Assembly: GCF_001758365.1 (NCBI RefSeq)
Contig: NZ_LZFO01000004.1
Location: forward strand, 45,581-109,580
Length of the DNA stretch: 64,000 bases
Origin: Clostridium acetireducens DSM 10703
GTDB taxonomy: Bacteria; Bacillota; Clostridia; Clostridiales; Clostridiaceae
Direction: 5' to 3'
Each line of letters opens with the position of its first letter. The stretch's first letter is position 1. Below, piece after piece: positions 8,564 to 17,783 of the stretch. Under the pieces are notes generated by a model. The model did not search any database. It saw nothing but the letters and a program-made list of their open reading frames with translations, and was not told the origin of the DNA. The position numbers and the translations under genes are program-made.

Positions 8564-11174
8564 AAAATTCTAATTCTTGATTTTTTCTTTGAATTTTAAA
8601 TAAAGTTATAATAGATATCCATACTAATAAAGCAACTAAAACATATATCCAAAATATTGAATTTAAAAACACATTAATGCCATACACTAAACTTATTGCT
8701 AATAATTGGATTAAAACTTGAAAAAACATAATAAAATTTGAAATTTTGCTATTAAATATATAATTATCAGAAAAATCATAAGCTAATACTAAAATAGCTA
8801 AATTTAAAACTGTAAATGCCAAGATATTAGTAAACTCTGTATTTACTAATTTAATAATATAACAAGGTATAAACGCAATTACACCTATAAAAAATCCTTT
8901 TATAATTATACTATTTTTATTTTCTTTTAAAATATTGCTATTAATTATTAATGGTTTATAACTAAAATTTTCCGTTTCATATTGAAAAATCAATGCTATA
9001 GATGAAGCTACTGCTGTTATAACATTTATATACAATATATAAAATGGATTTATTAATGCTTGATTATTAAATACTAAGCACATGAAAACAAATGAAATTT
9101 GTGCTGCACAAATTGTATATAAATACAAAATTATTTTTTTTAGTACATTAATTATTTTTCTGCTTTCTTTTAAAACTTCTAAAATGTTATAAAAATCCAC
9201 ATCTTTTAAAGCTATATCAGAAAGATTTTTTACTATATTACTTTTTCCAGAAGTTACACCTACATCTGCAATTTTAAGTGCTGGTAAATCAGTAATTCTA
9301 GTACCTTGTATAAGTATTTTAGCTCCATTATCTTTAAAAAACTTTGCTATTTTTGCTTTATTATTTGAATTTATTCTAGAAAACACACTGATAAAACCTA
9401 AATTTCTATTTAGCTCATCTTCCGTCATGTTGTCCATTTCTATTCCAGATAAAACCTGTTTCTGCTTGTCTAAAAGTCCAACATTTTTGCCTTGAGCAAA
9501 AGCTGTAATTTTATTATCTTCTGTAATAATTACAGGCTTTATTCCTATAGACTTACACTCTTGAATAACTTCCTTAGCATCAATTTTTTCAGGATTTTTA
9601 AATCCTGCTATACCTACAAAAACTAAATTACTCTCTATATTTTCTTTTAAACTAGGCTCATAATTAAAATCTCTATATGCAAATCCAATAACAGATAAAG
9701 ATTCATAAGACATTTTAATATCTGCTTTTTTTATATTTCTAATATCTTCTTCTGTTATAGGCATTTCTACTCCGTTTTTTACAATATAAGTACATTTACC
9801 AAGTAAAGTATCTAATGCCCCTTTTACATTAGCTCTATATTTATTATCTGCTTTTTTATTTATAGTGGTCATTATTCTTCTTTCTGTATCAAAAGGAATT
9901 TGTAAAATTCTTTCCTGTTCTAATTCTAATTCTACTTTATTTATAGAGTTCTCTATACCATATTGAAATAAAGCTATTTCCATTAAATCTTGTTTGGGAT
10001 TTACAATTTCATTTTCATTAAATTTAGTATCATTACAAAGCAATCCTATTTTTAACATCCTTTGTATATTACTATTTAATTTATAATTTTTATCTTCTAT
10101 TAATCTAACTTTTTCTTCGTATATATCAATGTATTGTTCGCTGGAATACACCTTTTCTAATTTCATTTCTTCCTCAAATAAAGAACCTATTTTATCCAAA
10201 CATATTACTGATATTTGAGATAATGTCTCTAATGTAGATAAATTTTTAAAATGAACACCTCTTTTTTTCATATTATTAAATATTATTTTAAACATTAATA
10301 ATATTATTAAATTTATACCTTCAGGTACAGATGCTGTTAAAAATAATAATGTAAATAATAAACTGCTACTAAAATTCACTCCAAATGTAATTAATATACC
10401 AAAACAAACTAATGCTAGCATTAAAGACACTATAGCTAATTTATTAATTATTTTTGTAATTTTTTTATTTAACAAGTTTTTTGTATTTTTTTCTTCAAAA
10501 AGCATACTTATAATATTAGCTATTTGAGTATCCATGCCTGAAGTTATAACTATGCCTGTAGCACTTCCATCTAACACTACAGAAGATCTAAATAGTATAT
10601 TGCGCATTTCAGATAAACTTAATTCTTTTTCTTCTATTTTTGTTTCATACTTTTCTACTGTGTATCCTTCTCCTGTTACTGCACCTTCTACAACTTTTAG
10701 ACTATTGCTTTCTATTATTCTTAAATCTGCTGGTACAATATCTCCTTTTTCTAAAAATACTATATCCCCTACTACTAATTCTTCAGAAGGTATAACTATA
10801 TTTCTTCTATCTCTAATCACATTACATTCTTTAGAATCTATTCTTTGAAGCTCACTTAATCTTCTTTCATCTTTATATTCATATGAAGACATAATAATAG
10901 CATTTAATACTGCCATAATAAATAAAATAATAGAACTTATTGAATTAAATTTAAAATATAATACTACTGATATAACTATAATAACTAATGTCCATAATTG
11001 TATTAGTGCTTTTAAAAATAAAATTATAAAGCTTTTACTTTTAGGAATCATTATTTCATTTTTTCCACATTTCTTTCTCATTTTTTCTATTTGATTATAT
11101 TTAAGACCTGTATATATATCACTGTTTAATTTTCTTACTACCTCTGTCCAAGTTTCATTACACCATTTAGACAT
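8562..11174 (-). CDS. P-type ATPase-like protein (Ca2+/P2 class) with degraded catalytic motifs
   Basis: 870 residues from the ATG at 11174, which has GGAGG 8 nt upstream. The full P2-type layout is present: N-terminal cation-ATPase domain (~5-70), paired spans, actuator domain, spans 3-4 with SVPEGINLII, phosphorylation and nucleotide domains, and six C-terminal spans. The key motifs are changed. TGES reads TGEG, DKTGT reads DKIGS (Asp327 kept, both Thr lost), KGAPE reads KGALD, and GDGxND reads GTRITD. Active enzymes tolerate almost no change at these sites, so ATP-driven pumping is probably lost although the frame is intact. It occupies the comEB position between comEA and comEC. The transported ion, if any, is unknown. 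Confidence 0.85.
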   Translation of the reverse strand: MSKWCNETWTEVVRKLNSDIYTGLKYNQIEKMRKKCGKNEIMIPKSKSFIILFLKALIQLWTLVIIVISVVLYFKFNSISSIILFIMAVLNAIIMSSYEYKDERRLSELQRIDSKECNVIRDRRNIVIPSEELVVGDIVFLEKGDIVPADLRIIESNSLKVVEGAVTGEGYTVEKYETKIEEKELSLSEMRNILFRSSVVLDGSATGIVITSGMDTQIANIISMLFEEKNTKNLLNKKITKIINKLAIVSLMLALVCFGILITFGVNFSSSLLFTLLFLTASVPEGINLIILLMFKIIFNNMKKRGVHFKNLSTLETLSQISVICLDKIGSLFEEEMKLEKVYSSEQYIDIYEEKVRLIEDKNYKLNSNIQRMLKIGLLCNDTKFNENEIVNPKQDLMEIALFQYGIENSINKVELELEQERILQIPFDTERRIMTTINKKADNKYRANVKGALDTLLGKCTYIVKNGVEMPITEEDIRNIKKADIKMSYESLSVIGFAYRDFNYEPSLKENIESNLVFVGIAGFKNPEKIDAKEVIQECKSIGIKPVIITEDNKITAFAQGKNVGLLDKQKQVLSGIEMDNMTEDELNRNLGFISVFSRINSNNKAKIAKFFKDNGAKILIQGTRITDLPALKIADVGVTSGKSNIVKNLSDIALKDVDFYNILEVLKESRKIINVLKKIILYLYTICAAQISFVFMCLVFNNQALINPFYILYINVITAVASSIALIFQYETENFSYKPLIINSNILKENKNSIIIKGFFIGVIAFIPCYIIKLVNTEFTNILAFTVLNLAILVLAYDFSDNYIFNSKISNFIMFFQVLIQLLAISLVYGINVFLNSIFWIYVLVALLVWISIITLFKIQRKNQELEF

Positions 11175-11291
11175 ATTAATACCTCCAAAGTTTAAAAGAA
11201 AAATTGCTACACTAATTATATTATAAAAAAGAAACAATTTCTATTGATTTCCTACTTAATAATCGTATTAAATATAAAAGTCTTTAATTTT

Positions 11292-11882
11292 TTATCTAAT
11301 ATCAATTTTATCTTTTATCTTTTGGAATGTTTTTTCACCTATTCTATCTATTTTTTTTATATCTTCTATAGAAGAAAAGTCTCCATTTTTTTCTCTATAA
11401 TCAATTATCTTTTGTGCAGTAACATCTCCTATACCTGGTATAGTTTTAAGCTCTTCCTTAGAAGCCGAATTTATATTAACTACTATTTCATCTTTGCTAT
11501 TAGGTGATATACTAGATCTAGACTTACTTGAACTATTTTTGTCATCTACATATACGTATTCCTCATCCTTTAATTTTTTTGCTAAATTAATCTTCAAATT
11601 ATCTGCATTTTCTGTAAATCCTCCTGACTTTTCTATTAAATCTTTTACTCTGCTTCCATCTTTAAGAGCATATACTCCTGGTGATTTAACTTGACCATTT
11701 ATATAAACTGTAATATTCTTATCTACTTTTTCATTATTTACTATATTATTATCTACAAACATATCTTTAGATTCTAAATTTTTATTAGGTTTTGATATAA
11801 AATATCCTACAATTAAAAACATAAAAAATACTGCTAATATAACTATAGATCCTATTAGTTTTTTTCTTTCTCTTAAATTCAT
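11292..11882 (-). CDS. comEA: ComEA, membrane DNA receptor with SLBB and helix-hairpin-helix domains
   Basis: 196 residues from ATG at 11882 (GGAGG 8 nt upstream; an in-frame ATG at 11897 forms part of that SD). One N-terminal span (IVILAVFFMFLIVGYFI), an SLBB domain (ITVYINGQVKSPGVYAL through VYVDD), a serine-rich linker, then two helix-hairpin-helix motifs (INSASKEELKTIPGIGDVTAQKII and IEDIKKIDRIGEKTFQKI). Family role: binds incoming double-stranded DNA outside the membrane and passes it to ComEC. The comEA-X-comEC arrangement suggests a competence locus, though natural transformation is not established for most clostridia. Confidence 0.93.
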   Translation of the reverse strand: MNLRERKKLIGSIVILAVFFMFLIVGYFISKPNKNLESKDMFVDNNIVNNEKVDKNITVYINGQVKSPGVYALKDGSRVKDLIEKSGGFTENADNLKINLAKKLKDEEYVYVDDKNSSSKSRSSISPNSKDEIVVNINSASKEELKTIPGIGDVTAQKIIDYREKNGDFSSIEDIKKIDRIGEKTFQKIKDKIDIR

Positions 11883-12006
11883 GTAATATACCTCCATATT
11901 ATTAAATTTCTATTTATTGTAATTATTAACAATTTTCTAAAATTTAATGTGCATTTACTTAATTTTTTTGATATAATATTCGTAACAAAATAGTTGGGAG
12001 GCGAAT

Positions 12007-13218
12007 ATGAAAAAAACAAAAGTTATATTAACAATTTTTATACTTTCTATTTGTTTATTTCCATTTAGTGTATTTGCTCAATCTGTAGAACCCAAAGTAT
12101 CTGCTGATAGTGCTGTATTAATGGATGCTACTACTGGAGAAATTTTATATTCAAAAAATGCAGATAAAGCTTATCCACCTGCATCTACAACTAAAATAAT
12201 GACAGCACTATTAACTTTGGAAAGATGTAGCTTAGATGATACAGTAACCATAGGAAAAACTCCTCCTTTAGCAGAAGGTAGTAAAATTTATTTAATAGAA
12301 GGTGAAAAATTAAAAGTAAGAGACTTATTATATGCTCTACTACTAGAATCAGCTAATGATTCTGCTGAAGCTTTAGCTGAACATATAAGTGGAAATATAA
12401 GTTCTTTCGCTAAAGAAATGAATTCTCGTGCAAAAGAACTAGGATGTGAAAATACTAATTTTGTAAATCCTAGTGGCTTATATAATCCAAATCATAAAAT
12501 CTCCTCTAAAGATTTAGCCCTTATTATGAGAGAATTAATGAAACACCAAGAATATAGTCAAATAGCTAAATCATTAAATTATACAATTAAACCTAGTAAT
12601 AAATCAAAAGAACCTAGATACATATGGAATAAAAACAAGCTAGTAATAAAAGGCTCTAAATATTATCTTGAAGACTGTGAAGGTGGTAAGACAGGATATA
12701 CCATTCAATCGCAACATTCATATGTAGCTAGTGCTTGTAGAAATAATCATAGAATTATAGTAGCACTAGTACATGATAAGAATAAAACTTTTTTTGAAGA
12801 TTCTTTTGAATTATTTAACTATGGTTTTAATAACTTTGAGCTTGTTCGTTTATGTTCAAAAGGAGAAGTAATTACTAAATATACAAATGAAAATTTAAAT
12901 ATACCTTTAGTAGCTGCAGAAGATTTTTATTACATTCGTAAAAAGGAAAATTGCAAATCTCCAAACTTTGTATTATCAAGAGGAGGAACTAGCTTAGCTT
13001 CCAAATCTTTTAAATCTGGTGATACAGTATTAAATGCAAATATAGTAATAGACAATAAATCTATAGGTACTATAAAATTAAATAGTGGTAAAGACCACAA
13101 AATAAATTCTGTTAAACAGACTATGCTTAGTTTTTCTAATAATACTATAATTTATTTAATCCCTATTGCATTATTATTATTATTAACCGCAGGATATTTG
13201 CATAAAAAAATGAATTAA
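12007..13218 (+). CDS. dacF: D-alanyl-D-alanine carboxypeptidase (DacF-like PBP)
   Basis: 403-residue low-molecular-weight penicillin-binding protein. It has a signal peptide (MKKTKVILTIFILSICLFPF) and the three active-site motifs in order: STTK (SxxK), SAND (SxN) and KTG in GGKTGYT. A C-terminal PBP5-like beta domain and a terminal hydrophobic anchor follow. It removes the terminal D-Ala from stem peptides at the outer membrane face. A TATAAT-like box lies ~25 nt before the GGGAGGCG SD. The last eight codons and the stop lie within the left arm of a large palindromic element, so the C-terminus is element-encoded or shared with it. Confidence 0.93.
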   Translation: MKKTKVILTIFILSICLFPFSVFAQSVEPKVSADSAVLMDATTGEILYSKNADKAYPPASTTKIMTALLTLERCSLDDTVTIGKTPPLAEGSKIYLIEGEKLKVRDLLYALLLESANDSAEALAEHISGNISSFAKEMNSRAKELGCENTNFVNPSGLYNPNHKISSKDLALIMRELMKHQEYSQIAKSLNYTIKPSNKSKEPRYIWNKNKLVIKGSKYYLEDCEGGKTGYTIQSQHSYVASACRNNHRIIVALVHDKNKTFFEDSFELFNYGFNNFELVRLCSKGEVITKYTNENLNIPLVAAEDFYYIRKKENCKSPNFVLSRGGTSLASKSFKSGDTVLNANIVIDNKSIGTIKLNSGKDHKINSVKQTMLSFSNNTIIYLIPIALLLLLTAGYLHKKMN

Positions 13219-13494
13219 AAATAATAAGCCCAGCAATATAAATAGAGTTTGTAAATAAGTCATTTCATTAAGACATTCTTATAAGAAAAAACAAAAAAAC
13301 TCCTACCCAATTTCTGCCCCGTCCTTGGGGCAGAAATTGGCTCATCACGTCCTGTGATGAATTACGGAGTTTTTTTATTTTTTCTTATAAGAGTGTTTAA
13401 AATTCATTCAAATTATTTACAAACTCTATTTATATTGCTAGGCTTATTATTTTTATACAGATTATTTTTAATTCATTTTTTCATGCAAATATCT
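13193..13494. repeat. Large palindromic element, copy 1
   Basis: About 302 bp. The left arm (13193-13300) matches the reverse complement of the right arm (13361-13494), interrupted by a conserved asymmetric bubble. The centre has two hairpins: CCAATTTCTGCCCC/GGGGCAGAAATTGG with loop GTCCTT (perfect, 13308-13341), and TCATCAC/GTGATGA with loop GTCCT. The inner stem ends in A/T runs, so it can terminate transcription both ways between dacF and the convergent rlu gene. The left arm includes the dacF 3' end and lacks ~13 nt found in the right arm. No ORF of transposase type is present. It accounts for the 358-bp gap here. Confidence 0.9.
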
Positions 13495-13576
13495 CAATTT
13501 AAATTATAATAATATATTATAATTTTGTAACAAATTTTTTGAAGTGCGAAAAAAATCCTCCTTCAATGTCAAATTA

Positions 13577-14482
13577 TCAATTACCAACTAATTCATCTCT
13601 TAATATAGCCATATCCTCTGGTAATTTTGATTCTATTTCTATAATTTTACCTGTTTTAGGGTGAGGAAACTTTAATCTATAGGCATGTAAAGCCTGTCTT
13701 TTTATAAAATCACAATCTTCTTTTATACCATATAAAGAATCTCCATATATAGGATGACCTATATGGCTTAAATGAACTCTTATCTGATGAGTTCTTCCTG
13801 TTTCTAAAGTTAACTTAACTAATTCCCCCTTAGCATAACTTTCCAATACTTGAAAATGAGTTATACTTATTTGTCCTCTTTTATCTACTACTCTTTTTAT
13901 TCTATCTTCTTCTGGTCTATAAATAGGCAAATTTATAGTACCTTTATCTTCCTTTAATTTTCCATGAACAATTGCTAAATAACTTTTTTCAAATTCCTTA
14001 AAATTCATATCTCTAGATAAAGCCATATGAGCAAATTGATTTTTTGCTATTATTATAAGTCCAGAAGTATCCATATCTAACCTACTTACTAATCTAACTA
14101 TACAATTTTCTCCTTTTTCTCTAAAATAATATATTAGTCCATTAGCTAATGTACCTTGAGGATGGCTCCTAGTCGGATGAACTACCATGCCTGATTTTTT
14201 ATTTACAACCATTACATCTTCATCTTCGTATACTACATCTATATCCATTTTTTCTGGTTCTATGTTTTGACTTTCATTTTTTACTATATCTAATTCTATT
14301 AAATCGTGTTTCTTTAAAATATAAGACATCTTTATTTTATTTCCATTTACATATATTCTTCCTTCTCTTGCTGCTCCTCTAATTAATCTACTAGATAATT
14401 TTTCAACTTGCTTTAAATAATCTCTAATTTTAATACAGTATTCTTCTTTTTCAATTTTAAATATAAGTTTATTTTTACTCAT
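13577..14482 (-). CDS. RluA/RluD-family rRNA pseudouridine synthase
   Basis: 301 residues: an N-terminal S4 RNA-binding domain (RLIRGAAREGRIYVNGNKIK) and an RluA-type catalytic domain. The catalytic motif reads RLVSRLDMDTSGL, with the essential Asp kept and Ser where many members have His. GRTHQIRVHLSHIGHPIYGD and LHAYRLKFPHPKTG are typical. The target uridine cannot be assigned from sequence; RluD-like sites in 23S rRNA are the default guess. SD AGGAGAG precedes ATG. A hairpin separates it from ridA upstream. Confidence 0.9.
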   Translation of the reverse strand: MSKNKLIFKIEKEEYCIKIRDYLKQVEKLSSRLIRGAAREGRIYVNGNKIKMSYILKKHDLIELDIVKNESQNIEPEKMDIDVVYEDEDVMVVNKKSGMVVHPTRSHPQGTLANGLIYYFREKGENCIVRLVSRLDMDTSGLIIIAKNQFAHMALSRDMNFKEFEKSYLAIVHGKLKEDKGTINLPIYRPEEDRIKRVVDKRGQISITHFQVLESYAKGELVKLTLETGRTHQIRVHLSHIGHPIYGDSLYGIKEDCDFIKRQALHAYRLKFPHPKTGKIIEIESKLPEDMAILRDELVGN

Positions 14483-14505
14483 ATGAAACTCTCCTAATAA
14501 AGTAA

Positions 14506-14536
14506 ATTGGTGAGAAACATAAATTTTCTCACCAAT
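14506..14536 (-). terminator. Terminator after ridA
   Basis: ATTGGTGAGAAA pairs with TTTCTCACCAAT across a seven-base loop, followed on the minus strand by TTTACTTTATT. It lies between the ridA stop and the rlu start. Confidence 0.65.
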
Positions 14537-14571
14537 TTATTATATATTAATAATTTTTAATTTTAAAGTAA

Positions 14572-14952
14572 TTATTCTACTAATGCTATAATTTCTACTT
14601 CAACTGGTGCATCTTTTGGTAGTTTTACTTCTACACAAGATCTAGCTGGTAAATCTCCTTGAAAATATCTTCCGTAAACTTCGTTAACTGCTGCAAAATT
14701 ATTCATATCACTTACATATAAAGTTGTTTTTATAATATTATCAAAAGAAGTTCCTGCTTCTTCAAGTACAGCTTTAACATTTTCCATTGCCCTTTCAGTA
14801 GCTTTCTTTATATCGCCTGTTACTAATTCTCCTGTTTCAGGATTTAAAGGAATTTGACCTGATGCAAATAAAAAATTTCCAACCTTTACTGCTTGTGAAT
14901 AAGGTCCTAATGCTGCAGGAGCTTTTTTAGTACTAATAATTTGTTTTTTCAT
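14572..14952 (-). CDS. ridA: RidA family enamine/imine deaminase
   Basis: 126-residue YjgF/RidA protein starting [21 protein letters not shown], with AGGAGG 7 nt before this ATG (a longer reading from 14976 has no SD). Conserved blocks are [38 protein letters not shown] and the catalytic-Arg region [14 protein letters not shown]. Family role: hydrolyses reactive 2-aminoacrylate-type enamines from PLP enzymes, forming trimers in the cytosol. It lies 50 nt downstream of the LCP gene, where clostridia often have rsfS; no rsfS is present here. Confidence 0.95.
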   Translation of the reverse strand: MKKQIISTKKAPAALGPYSQAVKVGNFLFASGQIPLNPETGELVTGDIKKATERAMENVKAVLEEAGTSFDNIIKTTLYVSDMNNFAAVNEVYGRYFQGDLPARSCVEVKLPKDAPVEVEIIALVE

Positions 14953-15001
14953 TTTACATCCTCCTATTTTACACATTTTTCTTTTATAAATTTATTTTAT
15001 A

Positions 15002-16243
15002 TTAATTGCTAGAAAAATCAAAATCATCTCCTAGCAATACTATTATATCAAATTTTTCATCTTTAAACTCTCTTTTTTCAACATTTTTTATAAAAAACTC
15101 ATCTTTTATTGTCGAAATTTCATCTTTATTTATATTACAAACTATTATTTTTGAATTCAATGTATTTTTACCATTTCCAGTAAATACATTTATATATCCT
15201 TTTTCCTTTAATTTAGCAGCATACCTTGCTGCTAATCCATTTTTATTAGTACCATTTAACACTTGAATATTTAATTTTTCTTTATCAAAACTTTCTGTGT
15301 ATCCACTAATTAAATTTCTTATTAATTCTTTATTTTTTTCTTTTTCATATATAAAATAAGAAGAACCATTTATATATTTAGTATGCCCTTTTAAAATAGT
15401 CATATTTATATTTTCTTTTTCCACTTTCATAAAAGCATATCCATACTTAACAATATGTTCAGGCTCCATATTAGTTTCTACATATTTAGGTATTGTAGTA
15501 AGTATAGAAGGTATTTTAGTTATTATTAATGGGCTTTTAATCTTTTCTAAAACTTTACTTATAAATTCCTGCTGGTTTTTTATTCTACCAATATCTCCTT
15601 CTGCTAACCCTGTCCCATCATTATTTTTTCTCCATCTAAAAAATTCTTCTGCTTTTTTTCCATCTAAATGTGCTACTTCACCTTTTTTAAAATTAATACT
15701 TAAATTTTGAGCAGGGTCATCGTAATACATATTATTTTTTATCTCTATATCTACGCCACCTATACTGTTTATTATTTCTCTAAAGCCTTTGTAATCTAAT
15801 TTTACATAATAATTTATAGGGACTTGTATTAATTGTTGAACAGAATCTATTAAATAGCCAGGTCCCCCTAAAGCATGTGCTACATTAATTTTTTGTCTAT
15901 TGCCTTTTAAATATATTAAAGTATCTCTAGGTATTGAAACTATATTTATTTTTTTTTCCATAGGATGATAATTTACAAGAATAATTGTATCTGTTCTTTT
16001 AGGATCCAAATTAGAATTTGCTTTAGGATCTCCTATATCTACACCCATAAGAAGTATATTTACATTATCACTGCTGCTTTCTATTGGAGTAGTATTTATT
16101 TCCCCTTCTCCTACTTGAGATTTATTATTAAACGTTTTTAAGTAAAAATAAAATAAACTAGCAGTTGTAATTATAAGTATAATCAAAATCCATATAGGTG
16201 ATAAAAATTTTTTATTTTTATTTTTATGTGACATTAATTTCAC
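15002..16243 (-). CDS. LytR-CpsA-Psr (LCP) family cell wall ligase
   Basis: 413 residues: short cytosolic N-terminus, one span (IWILIILIITTASLFYFYL), the LCP catalytic domain (NILLMGVDIGD, KRTDTIILV, IVSIPRDTLIYL, INVAHALGGPGYLIDSVQ, with the conserved Arg and Asp residues), and a C-terminal LytR_C domain (~320-390, IQVLNGTNKNGLAARYAAKLKEKGY). Family role: transfers lipid-linked glycopolymers such as teichoic-type polymers to peptidoglycan. The start overlaps the yqeK stop by 4 nt, so the two are translationally coupled. Confidence 0.93.
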   Translation of the reverse strand: MKLMSHKNKNKKFLSPIWILIILIITTASLFYFYLKTFNNKSQVGEGEINTTPIESSSDNVNILLMGVDIGDPKANSNLDPKRTDTIILVNYHPMEKKINIVSIPRDTLIYLKGNRQKINVAHALGGPGYLIDSVQQLIQVPINYYVKLDYKGFREIINSIGGVDIEIKNNMYYDDPAQNLSINFKKGEVAHLDGKKAEEFFRWRKNNDGTGLAEGDIGRIKNQQEFISKVLEKIKSPLIITKIPSILTTIPKYVETNMEPEHIVKYGYAFMKVEKENINMTILKGHTKYINGSSYFIYEKEKNKELIRNLISGYTESFDKEKLNIQVLNGTNKNGLAARYAAKLKEKGYINVFTGNGKNTLNSKIIVCNINKDEISTIKDEFFIKNVEKREFKDEKFDIIVLLGDDFDFSSN

Positions 16244-16812
16244 CTACTAATTTTATAAATAATGTAGTTTCTAGCTTCTACAGTATCTGTATGCAATATT
16301 TCTCCTTTATCTATTACAAACTTTATTGTTTTATTAAAAGATTCCAACAAAGCTTTATCTAAATCCTGATATACTACCTTTCTTATATCTGTTACTCCTG
16401 GAAAATTTCTAAGAGGTTCAATATAATCTGCAATATAAATTATTTTTTCTAATATACTCATATCTTTTTTACCTGTTGTATGGTACCTTATAGCATTTAG
16501 CACATCATCATCTTCTACTTCCATTTTTTCTTTAGCTATAATAGCTCCAACTATTCCGTGCAATAATTGAGGATTTTTTTCACAAGCATCATTAATAGTG
16601 TACCCATGACTTTTGGCTATATTCAACAATTCTTCATTATTTAAATTTTTTGCACAATCATGAACAAGTCCTGCTATTCTAGCTTTATCTATACAGGCTC
16701 CATATTTTTCTGCAAGTTTAATAGCTGCACCCCTTACACTAACACTATGTTCATATCTAGTAGGTTTTAAATTATTTTTTAAATATTCTTGTATTATTTC
16801 TTCACTCCACAT
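16240..16812 (-). CDS. yqeK: YqeK-family HD-domain Ap4A hydrolase
   Basis: 190 residues from ATG at 16812, 8 nt after AGGAG (an in-frame GTG at 16821 overlaps the SD). HD-domain metal ligands are visible: RYEHSVSVRG, LVHDCAKN, LLHGIVGA and IRYHTTG with IYIADYIEP. Known members (B. subtilis YqeK) are symmetrical Ap4A pyrophosphohydrolases. It follows nadD by 26 nt, the conserved nadD-yqeK pair. Confidence 0.92.
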   Translation of the reverse strand: MWSEEIIQEYLKNNLKPTRYEHSVSVRGAAIKLAEKYGACIDKARIAGLVHDCAKNLNNEELLNIAKSHGYTINDACEKNPQLLHGIVGAIIAKEKMEVEDDDVLNAIRYHTTGKKDMSILEKIIYIADYIEPLRNFPGVTDIRKVVYQDLDKALLESFNKTIKFVIDKGEILHTDTVEARNYIIYKISR

Positions 16813-16838
16813 CCCTATCACTCCTAAGCTAAAATATA

Positions 16839-17441
16839 TTAATAATATAAATTATGTTTATTAATGAATTTATAGACATTATACGGCACTAAGTAACTAA
16901 TATTTTCATTTTGCTTTATTTTTTTTCTTATGTCAGTAGAAGATATTTCTAAAAGAGGAATATCTAAAAAGAAAACTTTTGTGTTATATTTTTTTTCTAT
17001 ATTGTTTTTTTGCTTATATATTTCTTCTTTAGTATATCCTGGTCTATTAAATACAACAAAATTACAAAGCTGAAGAACTCTACTTGGATTTTTCCAATTA
17101 TCTAAATCCATTAAACAATCTACTCCTACTATAAAATACCACAAAACATTCTTTTTTCCCAAATTTAATTTTTCTAAAGTTTTATATGTATAACTACAAT
17201 TTTTATTTTTTACTTCATAATCACTTACTTCAAAACACTTTTCACCTTTTATTGCTTCCTCTACCATTTTATATCTTATATCTGCATCTGTTATATCATT
17301 ACAATTTTTATGCGGTGGATTTCCAGAAGGCATAAATATAACTTTATCTAAATTTAAATTATAAAGAGCTTCATAAGCCACATGAATGTGGCCATTATGA
17401 ATAGGGTCAAATGTCCCTCCAAAAAGGGCTTTTCTCTCCAT
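16839..17441 (-). CDS. nadD: Nicotinate-nucleotide adenylyltransferase
   Basis: 200 residues of the nucleotidyltransferase fold: GGTFDPIHNGHIHVAYEA holds the HxGH-type motif, MPSGNPPHKNCNDIT is the substrate loop, and SSTDIRKKI is the C-terminal ISSTxIR motif. It makes deamido-NAD from nicotinate mononucleotide and ATP. SD GGAGGAGAG precedes ATG. Part of the obgE-yhbY-nadD-yqeK-lcp run. Confidence 0.96.
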   Translation of the reverse strand: MERKALFGGTFDPIHNGHIHVAYEALYNLNLDKVIFMPSGNPPHKNCNDITDADIRYKMVEEAIKGEKCFEVSDYEVKNKNCSYTYKTLEKLNLGKKNVLWYFIVGVDCLMDLDNWKNPSRVLQLCNFVVFNRPGYTKEEIYKQKNNIEKKYNTKVFFLDIPLLEISSTDIRKKIKQNENISYLVPYNVYKFINKHNLYY

Positions 17442-17479
17442 TGTCTCTCCTCCATCTTGTCTATTTATTTAATGCTTCA

Positions 17480-17773
17480 TTATTTAGGTAATTCTATTTT
17501 GGATTTTTTCTTAGATTCTCTATATAAAACAAATTTATTTCCAATGCATTGTACTGCTTCACAGCCTAATTGGCTACATATAGCCTCTGAAGCTTCTCTA
17601 GCAGTATAAAAACTATTTTTAAGCACAGAAATCTTTATAATTTCTCTAGCTTCTAATGCCTCATCTATTTGCTTTAAAAAATTATCTTCTATACCTTCTT
17701 TTCCTACTTGAAATATAGGTGATAACTTATTTGCTAGTCCTCTTAAATAACTTCTTTGTTTACTTGTAATCAT
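17480..17773 (-). CDS. yhbY: YhbY-family CRM-domain RNA-binding protein
   Basis: 97 residues from ATG at 17773 (AGGAGG 7 nt upstream). The CRM fold is recognised from SKQRSYLRGLANKLSPIFQVGKEG and GSRE-like VLYRESKKK. Family role: associates with pre-50S ribosomal particles. It lies immediately after obgE, another 50S assembly factor, and before nadD, as in many Firmicutes. Confidence 0.93.
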   Translation of the reverse strand: MITSKQRSYLRGLANKLSPIFQVGKEGIEDNFLKQIDEALEAREIIKISVLKNSFYTAREASEAICSQLGCEAVQCIGNKFVLYRESKKKSKIELPK

Positions 17774-17783
17774 ACTTTTCCTC

